Shown in pieces: positions 8,738-16,575 of a stretch of 64,000 bases of DNA; the first letter of the stretch is position 1; each line of letters starts with the position of its first letter. A program made the translations under genes and the position numbers. Under the pieces are notes generated by a model. The model ran no database searches, had not been told where the DNA came from, and saw nothing but the letters and a program-made list of their open reading frames with translations. Location of the stretch: positions 744,001 to 808,000 of the forward strand of contig NZ_VFMR01000001.1 of assembly GCF_006715145.1 (NCBI RefSeq), given 5' to 3'. Source of the stretch: Microbacterium sp. SLBN-146. Its GTDB lineage: Bacteria > Actinomycetota > Actinomycetes > Actinomycetales > Microbacteriaceae.

Positions 8738-10194
8738 CGCGGGTCGACGTCGCGATCGTCGGCGCCGGCTTCGCAGGAATCGGGATGGCGATGGCCCTGC
8801 GTCGTGCGGGCATCGAGTCGTTCGTCGTGCTCGAGCGCGCGGCATCCGTCGGGGGGACGTGGCGGGACAACACGTATCCGGGGATCGCGTGCGATGTCCC
8901 GAGCCACCTCTACGGCTTCGCAGCGCACCCCAACCCCGACTGGTCGGGCCTCTACGCCCGCGGCGACGAGATCCGCGGCTACCTCGAGCGGGTCGCGGAG
9001 GCCGAAGGCATCTCGCCGCGCTTCGACACGCCCCTCCTCTCCGCACGGTGGGACGAAGCCGGCGACGTGTGGCGTCTCGAGACGGGCGGCCCCGCGCCCG
9101 ATGCCATCGAGGCGGAGGTCCTCGTCCTCGCGTGCGGGCGGCTCACCGAGCCGTCGATTCCCGACGTCCCCGGACTCGAGTCGTTTCCCGGCCCGCTCTT
9201 CCACTCCGCGCGCTGGAATCACGACGCGGCCCTCGCCGGCAGGCGGATCGGCGTCGTCGGCACGGGGGCCTCGGCCGTCCAGCTCGTCCCCGAGCTCGCC
9301 AGGATCGCCGACGTCACGCTGTTCCAGCGCACGCCGGCGTGGATCGTTCCGCGCCGCGCGCACGCCTACTCGTCCGAGGACCGTGCCCGCTTCGCCGCGA
9401 GCCCCGATGAACTCCTCCGCCTCCGCGTGGCGCTCAACGCGGAGGGCGAGGAGAGGTTCGCGTCGCGATCGGGCGATCCGGATGCCGCGGGCCGAGCGAC
9501 CGCGGAGGCCCGCGCTCACCTCGAGTCGCACATCAGCGACCCCGTGCTCCGCGCACAGCTCACGCCGGACTACGCGTTCGGGTGCAAGCGCGTTCTGCTG
9601 TCGGACGACTTCTACCCCGCCCTCGCGAGCAGCCGCGTCCGCCTGGAGCCCTCGGCCCTCTCGGCGGTGGAGGGGGCGACGCTCGTCGCCGCGAGCGGTG
9701 CGCGCCACGAGGTCGACGCCCTCGTGCTCGCGACCGGCTTCGCTTCGACCCGTCAGCCCTACGCGGATCTCGTCCACGGCGAGTCGGGAACGCTCGCGGA
9801 GCACTGGTCGGGCGGCATGACGTCGTTCGGCTCGACCGTCGTGAGCGGGTTCCCCAACCTCTTCGTGCTCAACGGTCCCAATGCGTCGCTCGGCCATTCG
9901 TCGTCGGTCCTCATGATCGAGGAGCAGGCCGAGTACGCCGTCCGGGTCCTCGCGCGCCGCGAGGGCGTCCTCCGTGTCGATCCTGCCGCCGAGCGCGCCT
10001 ACAGCGCCGAGATCGATCGGGCGGCCGCCTCGACGCCGTGGCTCACGGGCGGGTGCCGGAACTGGTACGTCGACGAGCGCACCGGACGGCTCGCGCTCCT
10101 CTGGCCGGGCACCGTCACGGCCTTCCACGACCGACTCGCCGGGGCCGACGGCTCCGAGTTCCTCCCCGCCCCCGTGAAGAGAGGCCCGTCATGA
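8734..10194 (+). CDS. flavin-containing monooxygenase, Baeyer-Villiger type
   Basis: 486 residues. N-terminal FAD Rossmann motif GAGFAG at 9-14 followed by GGTWRDNTYPG; the second, NADPH-binding Rossmann motif is VGTGASAVQL. Between them the segment FPGPLFHSARWN matches the Baeyer-Villiger fingerprint FxGxxxHxxxW(P/D) except that the last residue is Asn. Such enzymes insert oxygen next to a carbonyl to give an ester or lactone. Its ATG overlaps the fbiC stop (ATGA) and its own stop overlaps the fgd start (ATGA). An esterase is three genes downstream in the same operon, which would suit hydrolysis of a Baeyer-Villiger product. Substrate unknown. Confidence 0.85.
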   Translation: MTRVDVAIVGAGFAGIGMAMALRRAGIESFVVLERAASVGGTWRDNTYPGIACDVPSHLYGFAAHPNPDWSGLYARGDEIRGYLERVAEAEGISPRFDTPLLSARWDEAGDVWRLETGGPAPDAIEAEVLVLACGRLTEPSIPDVPGLESFPGPLFHSARWNHDAALAGRRIGVVGTGASAVQLVPELARIADVTLFQRTPAWIVPRRAHAYSSEDRARFAASPDELLRLRVALNAEGEERFASRSGDPDAAGRATAEARAHLESHISDPVLRAQLTPDYAFGCKRVLLSDDFYPALASSRVRLEPSALSAVEGATLVAASGARHEVDALVLATGFASTRQPYADLVHGESGTLAEHWSGGMTSFGSTVVSGFPNLFVLNGPNASLGHSSSVLMIEEQAEYAVRVLARREGVLRVDPAAERAYSAEIDRAAASTPWLTGGCRNWYVDERTGRLALLWPGTVTAFHDRLAGADGSEFLPAPVKRGPS

Positions 10195-11207
10195 CGAACG
10201 ACACCATCCGATTCGGCTACAAAGCGTCCGCCGAGCAGTTCGGTCCCGCAGAGCTGACCGACCTCGCGGTCTTGGCGGAGGAGGTCGGTTTCGATTCGGT
10301 CTTCATCTCGGACCACTTCCAGCCCTGGATGCACGAAGGTGGGCACGCCCCCGCCGCGCTGCCGCTCCTCGGCGCGATGGGCGCGCGGACGTCGCGCGTT
10401 CTGCTGGGGACGTCGGTGCTGACGCCGACGTTCCGCTATCACCCCGCCGTCATCGCGCAGGCCTTCGCAACGCTCGGCGTCATGTTCCCGGGGCGCGTCA
10501 TCCTCGGCGTCGGAACCGGCGAAGCTCTCAACGAAGTGACGCTCGGGCTCGACTGGCCGGAAGCACCCGAGCGATTCCAGCGGCTCAAGGAGTCGATCGC
10601 CCTCATCGAGAAGCTGTGGGAGGACGAGCGCGTCACGTTCGACGGCACCTACTACTCCGTGAAGGATGCCACGGTGTACGACCGTCCCTCGCAGAAGGTG
10701 CCGATCTACATCGGTGCGGCGGGTCCGGCTGCCACGCGCCTCGCGGGACGGATCGCCGACGGCTTCATCACGACGAGCGGCAAGCCCGAGACGCTGTACA
10801 CCGAGACGCTCCTCCCCGCGCTCCACGAAGGCCTGGAGAAGGCGGGACGCGCCGCCGACGCGATCGACACCCTCATCGAGGTCAAGGTCTCGTACCATCC
10901 CGACGAGCAGACCGCGCTCGAGAAGACGCGCTTCTGGGCGCCCCTCGCCCTCTCGGCCGAGGAGAAGATGGGCATCCACGACCCGATCGAGATGCAGCGG
11001 CGCGCCGCGGAGCTCCCGATCGAGCGCGCGGCATCCCGCTTCATCGTCTCGACCGATCCGGAGGAGCACGTCGAGCGCATCGCACGCTACGTCGAGCTCG
11101 GGTTCCGCCACCTGGTCTTCCACGACCCCGGGCACGACCAGGAGGAGTTCCTCCGCACGTACGGCGAAGAGATCCTCCCCCGCCTCCGGGCGCGGTTCGG
11201 CGAGTGA
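10191..11207 (+). CDS. fgd: F420-dependent glucose-6-phosphate dehydrogenase
   Basis: 338 residues, luciferase-like TIM barrel. The N-terminal GYKASAEQFGP, the SDHFQPW block, GTSVLTPTFRYHPAVIAQ and GVGTGEALNE are close to those of mycobacterial FGD1, as are FWAPLAL and the C-terminal HLVFHDPGHDQ. The enzyme oxidises glucose 6-phosphate to 6-phosphogluconolactone and reduces F420 in the cytoplasm, supplying F420H2. Length equals that of the mycobacterial enzyme (about 336). Coupled by 4-base overlaps to the monooxygenase upstream and to fbiD downstream. Assignment among F420 luciferase-like enzymes is strong because the conserved blocks are specific. Confidence 0.93.
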   Translation: MTNDTIRFGYKASAEQFGPAELTDLAVLAEEVGFDSVFISDHFQPWMHEGGHAPAALPLLGAMGARTSRVLLGTSVLTPTFRYHPAVIAQAFATLGVMFPGRVILGVGTGEALNEVTLGLDWPEAPERFQRLKESIALIEKLWEDERVTFDGTYYSVKDATVYDRPSQKVPIYIGAAGPAATRLAGRIADGFITTSGKPETLYTETLLPALHEGLEKAGRAADAIDTLIEVKVSYHPDEQTALEKTRFWAPLALSAEEKMGIHDPIEMQRRAAELPIERAASRFIVSTDPEEHVERIARYVELGFRHLVFHDPGHDQEEFLRTYGEEILPRLRARFGE

Positions 11208-11830
11208 CGGCAGCCTGGACGGTCATCGTCCCCGTCAAGGACCCCACGCGCGGCAAGTCTCGCCTGTCGGTCGCGGGGATCGACCGCGCCCGCCTCGCGC
11301 GGGCGATCGCCCTCGACACGATCGCGGCGGCAGCGGCGTGCCCCCTCGTCGAGACCGTCGTCATCGTGGGTGACGACGGCGGGCTGGTCCTCGCGGCCCT
11401 CGACCTTCCGGGCCTGAGGTTCGTCCCCGAGGGCGACGCACGCGGACTCGACGACGCGGTCGCGATGGCCGCCGGACCGTATGAACGGATGCCGCGGGCC
11501 GCGCTCCTCGGAGATCTCCCCGCCTTGCGCTCGGCCGACCTCGCGGAGGCGCTCGAGCGCGCAGCATCCGTCGATCGTGCCGTCGTCGCCGACACGGAAG
11601 GCACGGGCTCGACCCTCGTGACCGCCGCGGCGGGCGTCGCATGGCGCTCGTCGTTCGGCGAGGGTTCGTTCGCACGGCACGTCGCCCTCGGTTGCGTCGC
11701 GGTGGACATCGACGCGGGATCGACGCTCCGGCGCGACGTCGACACGGTCGACCAGCTCGACGCCGCGACGCTGCTGGGCCTCGGGCCGCGCACCTCCGCG
11801 GAACTCGGACGACAGGAGGCCCCGGCATGA
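11204..11830 (+). CDS. fbiD: FbiD/CofC guanylyltransferase of F420 biosynthesis
   Basis: 208 residues from GTG 11204, overlapping the fgd stop (GTGA). Nucleotidyltransferase fold with the family start VIVPVKDPTRGKSRL, the central ARGLDDAVAMA and LLGDLPAL blocks and a C-terminal DVDTVDQLDAA. This protein activates 2-phospho-L-lactate or, in mycobacteria, phosphoenolpyruvate with GTP to give the intermediate used by FbiA. Its partner FbiA is encoded 1.6 kb away on the other strand. The stop overlaps the esterase ATG. Confidence 0.9.
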   Translation: MTAAWTVIVPVKDPTRGKSRLSVAGIDRARLARAIALDTIAAAAACPLVETVVIVGDDGGLVLAALDLPGLRFVPEGDARGLDDAVAMAAGPYERMPRAALLGDLPALRSADLAEALERAASVDRAVVADTEGTGSTLVTAAAGVAWRSSFGEGSFARHVALGCVAVDIDAGSTLRRDVDTVDQLDAATLLGLGPRTSAELGRQEAPA

Positions 11831-13278
11831 CGAACGACCCGACGACCGGCCCGAGTGCCGTGCGTGTGTATCGCGGCATCCGCTTCGCCGAACCGCCCGT
11901 CGGTGATCTGCGCTGGCAGGCTCCCGTCCCGCTCGCCGGGGAGCCCGACCCCCGCAACGCGTTCGGCCCCGCCGCGCCTCAGCACCTCAACCCGCTCATC
12001 GACCTCGGCGCCGGAGCGACGCAGAGCGAGGACTGCCTCACGCTGAACGTGTGGAGTCCCGAGAGCGCCACGTCGCAGCATCCGCTCCCCGTCATGGTGT
12101 GGGTGCACGGTGGCGCCTACGCCTTCGGCGGCGCGCGCTCCCCGTCCTACGACGGAACGCTCTTGGCGCAGGACGACGTCGTGGTCGTGACGATCAACTA
12201 CCGCCTCGGGGCCCTGGGATGGCTCGATCTCCCCGAGCTCGGACCGTCGAATCTGGGCCTGCGAGACGTCCTGTGCGCACTGGGCTGGGTGCGCGAGCAC
12301 ATCGGCGACTACGGCGGCGACCCGTCCAACGTCACGGTGTTCGGCGAGTCGGCGGGGGGCGGCATCGTGACGTCCCTCCTGACGTCTCCCGCAGCGGCCG
12401 GGCTCTTCGATGCGGCGATCGCCGAGTCCTCGCCCGCAACGACGGTCTCGTCTCGAGCCATGGGAGCCGAGGTCGCCGAACGGCTCCTCGAGGCGCTGGG
12501 TGCGACGGCGAGCGACTTGAGGACGGTCGGAACCGATCGGCTCGTCGCGGCAGCCGCGCAGGTCTTCGTGAGCGTCCCCACGGCTCATCCCGGGCATCTC
12601 GCGTGGGCGCCGACGATCGGCGACGACCTTCTCTCGGCTGACCCGGCCACGATCCTCGCGGCGGGCAAGGGGCTGGCCGTCCCACTCCTCCTCGGCACGA
12701 ATCGTGACGAGGCCCATGCCTTCGCGCACAGCAAGAGTCCGCTCCTCCCCGTCGGCCCGGAAGGCCTCGCAGCCCTCTTCGCCGAAGTGCGCGACGCCCA
12801 TCCCGAGGACGCGATTCCCGATCTTCCGCACGGACGACGGGCGGACCTCGAGGAAGCGACGCAGGCGAGCTTCCGGATGCCGGCCGTCTGGATCGCCGAA
12901 GGACACGGCGAGACGGCCCCGACGCACCTCTATCGCTTCGACCACGCGACGCCGATGCTCCGCGTCATCGGGCTGGGCGCCGCGCACGCGACCGAGGTGC
13001 CCTACGTGTTCGGCACGTTCGGCGTGCATCCGCACGACCCGACGCTCAAGCTCGGGGGGCACGCCGAGGCCATCCGGATCTCTGCGCGAGTCCGCGCCCG
13101 CTGGACGGGTTTCGCGCGGAACCGTTCCCCTGAGGCACCAGGCGCACCGGAATGGCCCGCCTACCGGCGTACGACGCGGTCGAGCCTCGTGATCGACGTC
13201 CACGATCGCGTCGCCGACGACCTCGACGGCCCGACCCGCACCGCGTGGGGCGACACCGTCCTCGACGTCGTCACGTAG
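11827..13278 (+). CDS. type B carboxylesterase
   Basis: 483 residues, alpha/beta-hydrolase of the carboxylesterase type B family. The start GIRFAEPPVGDLRW, the conserved EDCLTLNVW, oxyanion VHGGAYAFGG, nucleophile GESAGGG with Ser175, acidic residue in GTNRDEAHAF and histidine in GAAHATEVPY are all present, so the catalytic triad looks complete. No signal peptide: likely cytoplasmic. ATG overlaps the fbiD stop (ATGA), making this the last gene of the five-gene F420/monooxygenase operon. A link to the Baeyer-Villiger-type enzyme is plausible but is inference from gene order. Confidence 0.88.
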   Translation: MTNDPTTGPSAVRVYRGIRFAEPPVGDLRWQAPVPLAGEPDPRNAFGPAAPQHLNPLIDLGAGATQSEDCLTLNVWSPESATSQHPLPVMVWVHGGAYAFGGARSPSYDGTLLAQDDVVVVTINYRLGALGWLDLPELGPSNLGLRDVLCALGWVREHIGDYGGDPSNVTVFGESAGGGIVTSLLTSPAAAGLFDAAIAESSPATTVSSRAMGAEVAERLLEALGATASDLRTVGTDRLVAAAAQVFVSVPTAHPGHLAWAPTIGDDLLSADPATILAAGKGLAVPLLLGTNRDEAHAFAHSKSPLLPVGPEGLAALFAEVRDAHPEDAIPDLPHGRRADLEEATQASFRMPAVWIAEGHGETAPTHLYRFDHATPMLRVIGLGAAHATEVPYVFGTFGVHPHDPTLKLGGHAEAIRISARVRARWTGFARNRSPEAPGAPEWPAYRRTTRSSLVIDVHDRVADDLDGPTRTAWGDTVLDVVT

Positions 13279-13414
13279 CCGCGAGCCGCGATCCCCGAGC
13301 CGCTGAGCCCCTGAGCCGCGAGGCGACACGCCCCGAGCGAACCACTAATCCGCGAACGTACGCGGCGTATCGACTCGGACGCGCCGTGTCGTTTCGGGCG
13401 CGCGTCGAACGCGG
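13279..13414. other. convergent intergenic gap, no gene seen
   Basis: 136 bases between the esterase and fbiA stops. It contains short repeated words (gccgcga, cgagccgc) and a weakly palindromic stretch around 13340-13410 but no copy of the 61-, 65- or 84-bp palindromes found at other convergent junctions. No ORF with a ribosome-binding site is visible. Confidence 0.4.
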
Positions 13415-14377
13415 TCAGGCGGTGAGGGCGGCTTCGGCGAGCGCTGTTGAAGCGGCGGCGTCGGTCATCCACAGGGGCACCACGACGGGGCGGATGCCGA
13501 GGGCCTCGACGGCGGAGGCGGAGGCCGCGTCCTCCTCGGCGAGGAGCCACGCGTCGAGGAGACCGTCCGCCGCACGTGCGCCGTAGTGTGCGGCGACACC
13601 CGACGACGACGTGTCGACGCCGATCGCCGTGAGACAGACGTCTGCCATGCCCCGCACGACGCGTCCGCCGATGATGGGGGACACCCCGACGACGCGCGCG
13701 TCGGTCGCGCGGAGCGCCTCGCGGATGCCGGGGACGGCGAGGATCGGGCCGATCGAGACGACGGGATTGGACGGGGCGATCAGCACGACGTCGGCGCCCC
13801 GGATCGCCTCCACGACACCGGGTGCCGGGGTCGCGGCATCCACCCCGGGATTCTCGAACGCGATCGGCTCGAGCGTCGCACGGTGACGCGTCCACCACTC
13901 CTGGAAGTGCAGCCGCTCACCGTCACGGACGACGACGTGCGTATCGACCTCGGCGTCGGTCATGGGAAGGAGGGTCGCCCCCAGGTCCCACCGGCGCGAC
14001 AGCCCCGCGACGACCTGTGACGGAGTGAGGCCTTCGCGGAGCCACCCCGTACGGGCGAGGTGGGTTCCGAGGTCGAGGTCGCCGAGGGTGAACCAGGGCC
14101 ACCCCGCCCCGTAGGCCTGCACCTCGTGGTGGACGCGCTCGGAGTCGCCCGTGCGACCCCATCCGCGCTGCGTGTCGTTGACGCCGGCGAGCGCGTAGAG
14201 GATCGAGTCGACGTCGGGCTGGAGACGGATGCCGGTGAGCCAGAGATCGTCGCCCGTGTTCACGACGATCGTGGCCGGCGCCTCACCGCGCGACGCGAGT
14301 GCGGAGCGCACCCCCAACGAGAAGCGGGCACCGCCCACACCGCCCGCGAGGACGACGACACGAGGTGTCACTGTCAC
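13415..14377 (-). CDS. fbiA: FbiA/CofD, 2-phospho-L-lactate (dehydro) transferase
   Basis: 320 residues from GTG 14377 (a second GTG two codons in is possible). N-terminal VVLAGGVGGARFS, then NTGDDLWLTGIRLQPDVDSILYAL split over conserved blocks, and GVSPIIGGRVVRGMAD: these are the diagnostic motifs of CofD/FbiA. The enzyme joins the activated phospholactate or enolpyruvyl moiety to FO, giving F420-0 (or dehydro-F420-0). In mycobacteria fbiA is followed by the glutamyl ligase gene fbiB; here there is none in the window. It lies 8 bases after the hemD stop and is probably co-transcribed with it. Confidence 0.93.
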   Translation of the reverse strand: MTVTPRVVVLAGGVGGARFSLGVRSALASRGEAPATIVVNTGDDLWLTGIRLQPDVDSILYALAGVNDTQRGWGRTGDSERVHHEVQAYGAGWPWFTLGDLDLGTHLARTGWLREGLTPSQVVAGLSRRWDLGATLLPMTDAEVDTHVVVRDGERLHFQEWWTRHRATLEPIAFENPGVDAATPAPGVVEAIRGADVVLIAPSNPVVSIGPILAVPGIREALRATDARVVGVSPIIGGRVVRGMADVCLTAIGVDTSSSGVAAHYGARAADGLLDAWLLAEEDAASASAVEALGIRPVVVPLWMTDAAASTALAEAALTA

Positions 14378-14385
14378 GGCGGCGA

Positions 14386-15225
14386 TCAGTCGTTGTCGGG
14401 ACGGATCGCGCGGAACACTCCCGTGCGCGGCGCGAACTCGTCAGCAGCGTGCGGCAGCGGGAAGCGGGCGACGGCGTCGATGAGGGCATCGACGGTCTGA
14501 GTCTCGGCCACGACGTCGACGGGGAGGCCCGCACGTCGTGCGTCCTTCGCCGTCCGCGGACCGATCGCCGCGATGACGGTCGCCTCGGGGATCTCGGTGA
14601 ACTGCTGCCTCACCTGTTCCGCGACGGATCCGCTCGTCACGAGGATCGCGTTGATGCGACCCGACCGGACATCGCCCGCGATGCGGTCCGTCACGGGCAC
14701 TCCGACGGTGCGGTAGGCCACGACGCTGCGGACACGATGACCCGCGTCGGTGAGCATGCGCGTCAGCACCGGCTTGGCGATCTCGCTCCGGAGGGCCAGG
14801 ATGTCGCGCGGCTCCGGTTCGAGGCCGATGAGCTGCTCGGCCATCCCCGCTGCGGAGTTGTCTTCGTCGGGCACGAGATCGACGCGATAGCCGACGGCGA
14901 GGAGAGCAGCGGCCGTCGTCTCGCCCACCGCCGCGACCTTCGTGTTGGCGGGGATGACGGCACGGTACGCGTACAGCACATCGACCGTCGTGGCACTCGT
15001 GACGGTGAGCCATTCGAACCGACCCGCGGCGAGATCGGCGAGCGACTCGTCCAGTGTCGCCTGGTCGTTCGTCGGGGCGAAGTTGATGAGCGGGGCGATG
15101 ACGGGAGTGGCACCCTGACGACGCAGGGTCGCTGCCACGCCATCACCCCACGGGCCTCCGCGAGGGACGAGCACACGCCATCCTGCGAGTGGCTTGTCCG
15201 GGGAGGACGAAGGGGTTGTGTTCAT
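14386..15225 (-). CDS. hemD: uroporphyrinogen-III synthase
   Basis: 279 residues. Two-domain HemD fold: GWRVLVPRGGPWGD at the start, LTVTSATTVDVL, then VAAVGETTAAAL and a C-terminal ILVTSGSVAEQV with AAIGPRTAKDARR. It closes hydroxymethylbilane with inversion of ring D to give uroporphyrinogen III in tetrapyrrole synthesis. The other hem genes except the oxidase at 16576-18003 are not in the window. Followed after 8 bases by fbiA. Sequence similarity in this family is low, but the motif order and length fit. Confidence 0.85.
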   Translation of the reverse strand: MNTTPSSSPDKPLAGWRVLVPRGGPWGDGVAATLRRQGATPVIAPLINFAPTNDQATLDESLADLAAGRFEWLTVTSATTVDVLYAYRAVIPANTKVAAVGETTAAALLAVGYRVDLVPDEDNSAAGMAEQLIGLEPEPRDILALRSEIAKPVLTRMLTDAGHRVRSVVAYRTVGVPVTDRIAGDVRSGRINAILVTSGSVAEQVRQQFTEIPEATVIAAIGPRTAKDARRAGLPVDVVAETQTVDALIDAVARFPLPHAADEFAPRTGVFRAIRPDND

Positions 15226-15341
15226 TGAGGGTCGACTCTCGTGTGGCTCGGTCGGCCGCCCAGACGTCGAGCAGCCGATGCGCGAATGAATCGGGCTCGC
15301 GCCATCGGCAGCATCCGCTCCATTGCACTGCCTGATCCCTG

Positions 15342-15347
15342 AGCATA
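15342..15347 (-). promoter_or_regulatory. possible -10 element upstream of hemD
   Basis: On the minus strand TATGCT lies about 117 bases before the hemD ATG inside a 171-base gap that holds no other gene. A good -35 is not evident. Offered as a candidate only. Confidence 0.2.
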
Positions 15348-15396
15348 CCCCTCGAATCGCCGCCGACGTTCGGCGCGTCGGGGATGACGGACCAGG

Positions 15397-15675
15397 TCAG
15401 CGCGTGTAAAGGCGGACGAATCCCCAGACGGCGCCACCGACGGCGACGGCCACCGTGACGACGGCCACGGCGGTCGCCGCGGGGTTCCGCCGCGAGAACG
15501 CCCTCGCTTGGGCGACCTTCTCATCGACGGCACGCGAGAACCTCCGCGGCACGTTCGCCTTGTCTTCGATGGCCGCCAGCGCGGCCTTCAGCTCGGCGCG
15601 TGCCTTCTCGACGGGATCGTCGATTCCGAGGGGCACTCCGGTACGGGGCACGGGAACGGGCGCGTCAGAATTCAT
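15397..15675 (-). CDS. small single-helix membrane protein, DUF3618-like
   Basis: 92 residues from ATG 15675, preceded by a strong Shine-Dalgarno (aaggaggtg). An N-terminal soluble part with the pattern EKARAELKAALAAIEDK, which resembles DUF3618 proteins, leads to one hydrophobic helix (about residues 68-88) and a short basic tail. It overlaps the upstream membrane protein gene by 11 bases. Third of three small envelope-associated genes read together (16475 to 15397). Role unknown; in actinobacteria such proteins are usually found with holin-X-type and YtxH-type neighbours, as here. Confidence 0.75.
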   Translation of the reverse strand: MNSDAPVPVPRTGVPLGIDDPVEKARAELKAALAAIEDKANVPRRFSRAVDEKVAQARAFSRRNPAATAVAVVTVAVAVGGAVWGFVRLYTR

Positions 15676-16066
15676 CGCGCACCTCCTTGACATCCTGGGC
15701 GATCGACTGGACGGGATTCTGCGTCTTGCCGATCCGTTTGAAGCGCATGACGCCGAGGAGCGCGAAGACCGCGACGAGGAGGAGCAGAGCCACGACCACG
15801 ACGAGCGACGCGAGCCAGGCGGGCCACCATGACGACAGCCCGATGATCACGAACGCGAGAAGCGCGGGGATCGTCCAGAAGAGGAAGAAGAGGGCTGCGG
15901 CGAGCCAGCCGGCGCCGACCCCCGCATCCTTCGCCGTACGCGCCACCCACGCCTTGCCGGCGTTCACCTCGGCGATGACGAGGTTGCGGATGAGTTCGGG
16001 GATTTCGCCGATCAGCGTGAAGAGGCTGTCGTCGGCGCGATCGCGGAAACCGCGCGGAGTCGTCAT
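15665..16066 (-). CDS. holin-X-type (Phage_holin_3_6) membrane protein
   Basis: 133 residues. An amphipathic N-terminal half (LIGEIPELIRNLVIAEV) is followed by two long transmembrane segments at about 52-74 and 80-105, then a basic tail. This is the layout of the actinobacterial holin-X/phage-holin-3-6 family. The name is historical; no lysis genes or phage genes are nearby, so a chromosomal envelope role is more likely. It starts 1 base after the stop of the YtxH-like gene and overlaps the downstream gene by 11 bases. Confidence 0.8.
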   Translation of the reverse strand: MTTPRGFRDRADDSLFTLIGEIPELIRNLVIAEVNAGKAWVARTAKDAGVGAGWLAAALFFLFWTIPALLAFVIIGLSSWWPAWLASLVVVVALLLLVAVFALLGVMRFKRIGKTQNPVQSIAQDVKEVRDEF

Positions 16067-16067
16067 G

Positions 16068-16475
16068 TCACGCCCCACCGCGACCGTCGGCGGCCTCGGT
16101 CGCAGCCTCGTCGACGGCGTCCTTGACGGCGTTGGCGGACTTCTTCGCGGCCTGCGTCGACTTCTTCGCGGCCTTCTCGATGTCGGCGACGCTGTCTTCA
16201 CCCGTCTTGATCGCCGCGTCGAGCTTCTGGCCCGGGGTGTCCTTCGACGAAACAGCCTTCGTGACCTTGACGGCGGAGTCCCAGAGCGTGCTCGGAAGCG
16301 CCATGGCGGCGGACTTCGCGAAGTCGGTCGCCTTGGAGACCTGCTTCTGAACGGGGTCGGCGTTCCAGACCTTCATCCACTGCGTTTTGATCTGCTCGTA
16401 GCGCTCGCGACCTGCGCGTGTGCCGAGGACGTATCCCACGGCGATTCCGACGACGAGTCCTGCTTTGCCCCTCAT
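16068..16475 (-). CDS. YtxH-like small protein with lysine/alanine-rich tail
   Basis: 135 residues. A glycine-rich hydrophobic start (KAGLVVGIAVGYVLG) followed by TRAGRERYEQIK is the hallmark of YtxH-like stress or envelope proteins. Residues 85-135 are rich in Lys, Ala and Asp with repeated AAKKS/AAKKSA units, probably a flexible or helical tail. First gene of a three-gene minus-strand unit. Function unknown. Confidence 0.75.
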   Translation of the reverse strand: MRGKAGLVVGIAVGYVLGTRAGRERYEQIKTQWMKVWNADPVQKQVSKATDFAKSAAMALPSTLWDSAVKVTKAVSSKDTPGQKLDAAIKTGEDSVADIEKAAKKSTQAAKKSANAVKDAVDEAATEAADGRGGA

Positions 16476-16575
16476 GGAGTCCCCTCACGTTCAGTGGTGC
16501 GCTGCTGACTGGTCCCAGGGTAGTCCTGTATGCCGTTGCGGTTATCCACCCTTGACATCGGCCCCCGCGCCGCGT

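Noticed and set aside
10191..11207. Generic luciferase-like oxidoreductase instead of FGD
   Set aside because: Conserved blocks and length match mycobacterial FGD along the whole protein, and the gene lies in an F420 operon.
15665..16066. Prophage remnant suggested by the holin-type protein
   Set aside because: No endolysin, integrase, capsid or attachment site; the family is chromosomal in actinobacteria and neighbours are envelope proteins.
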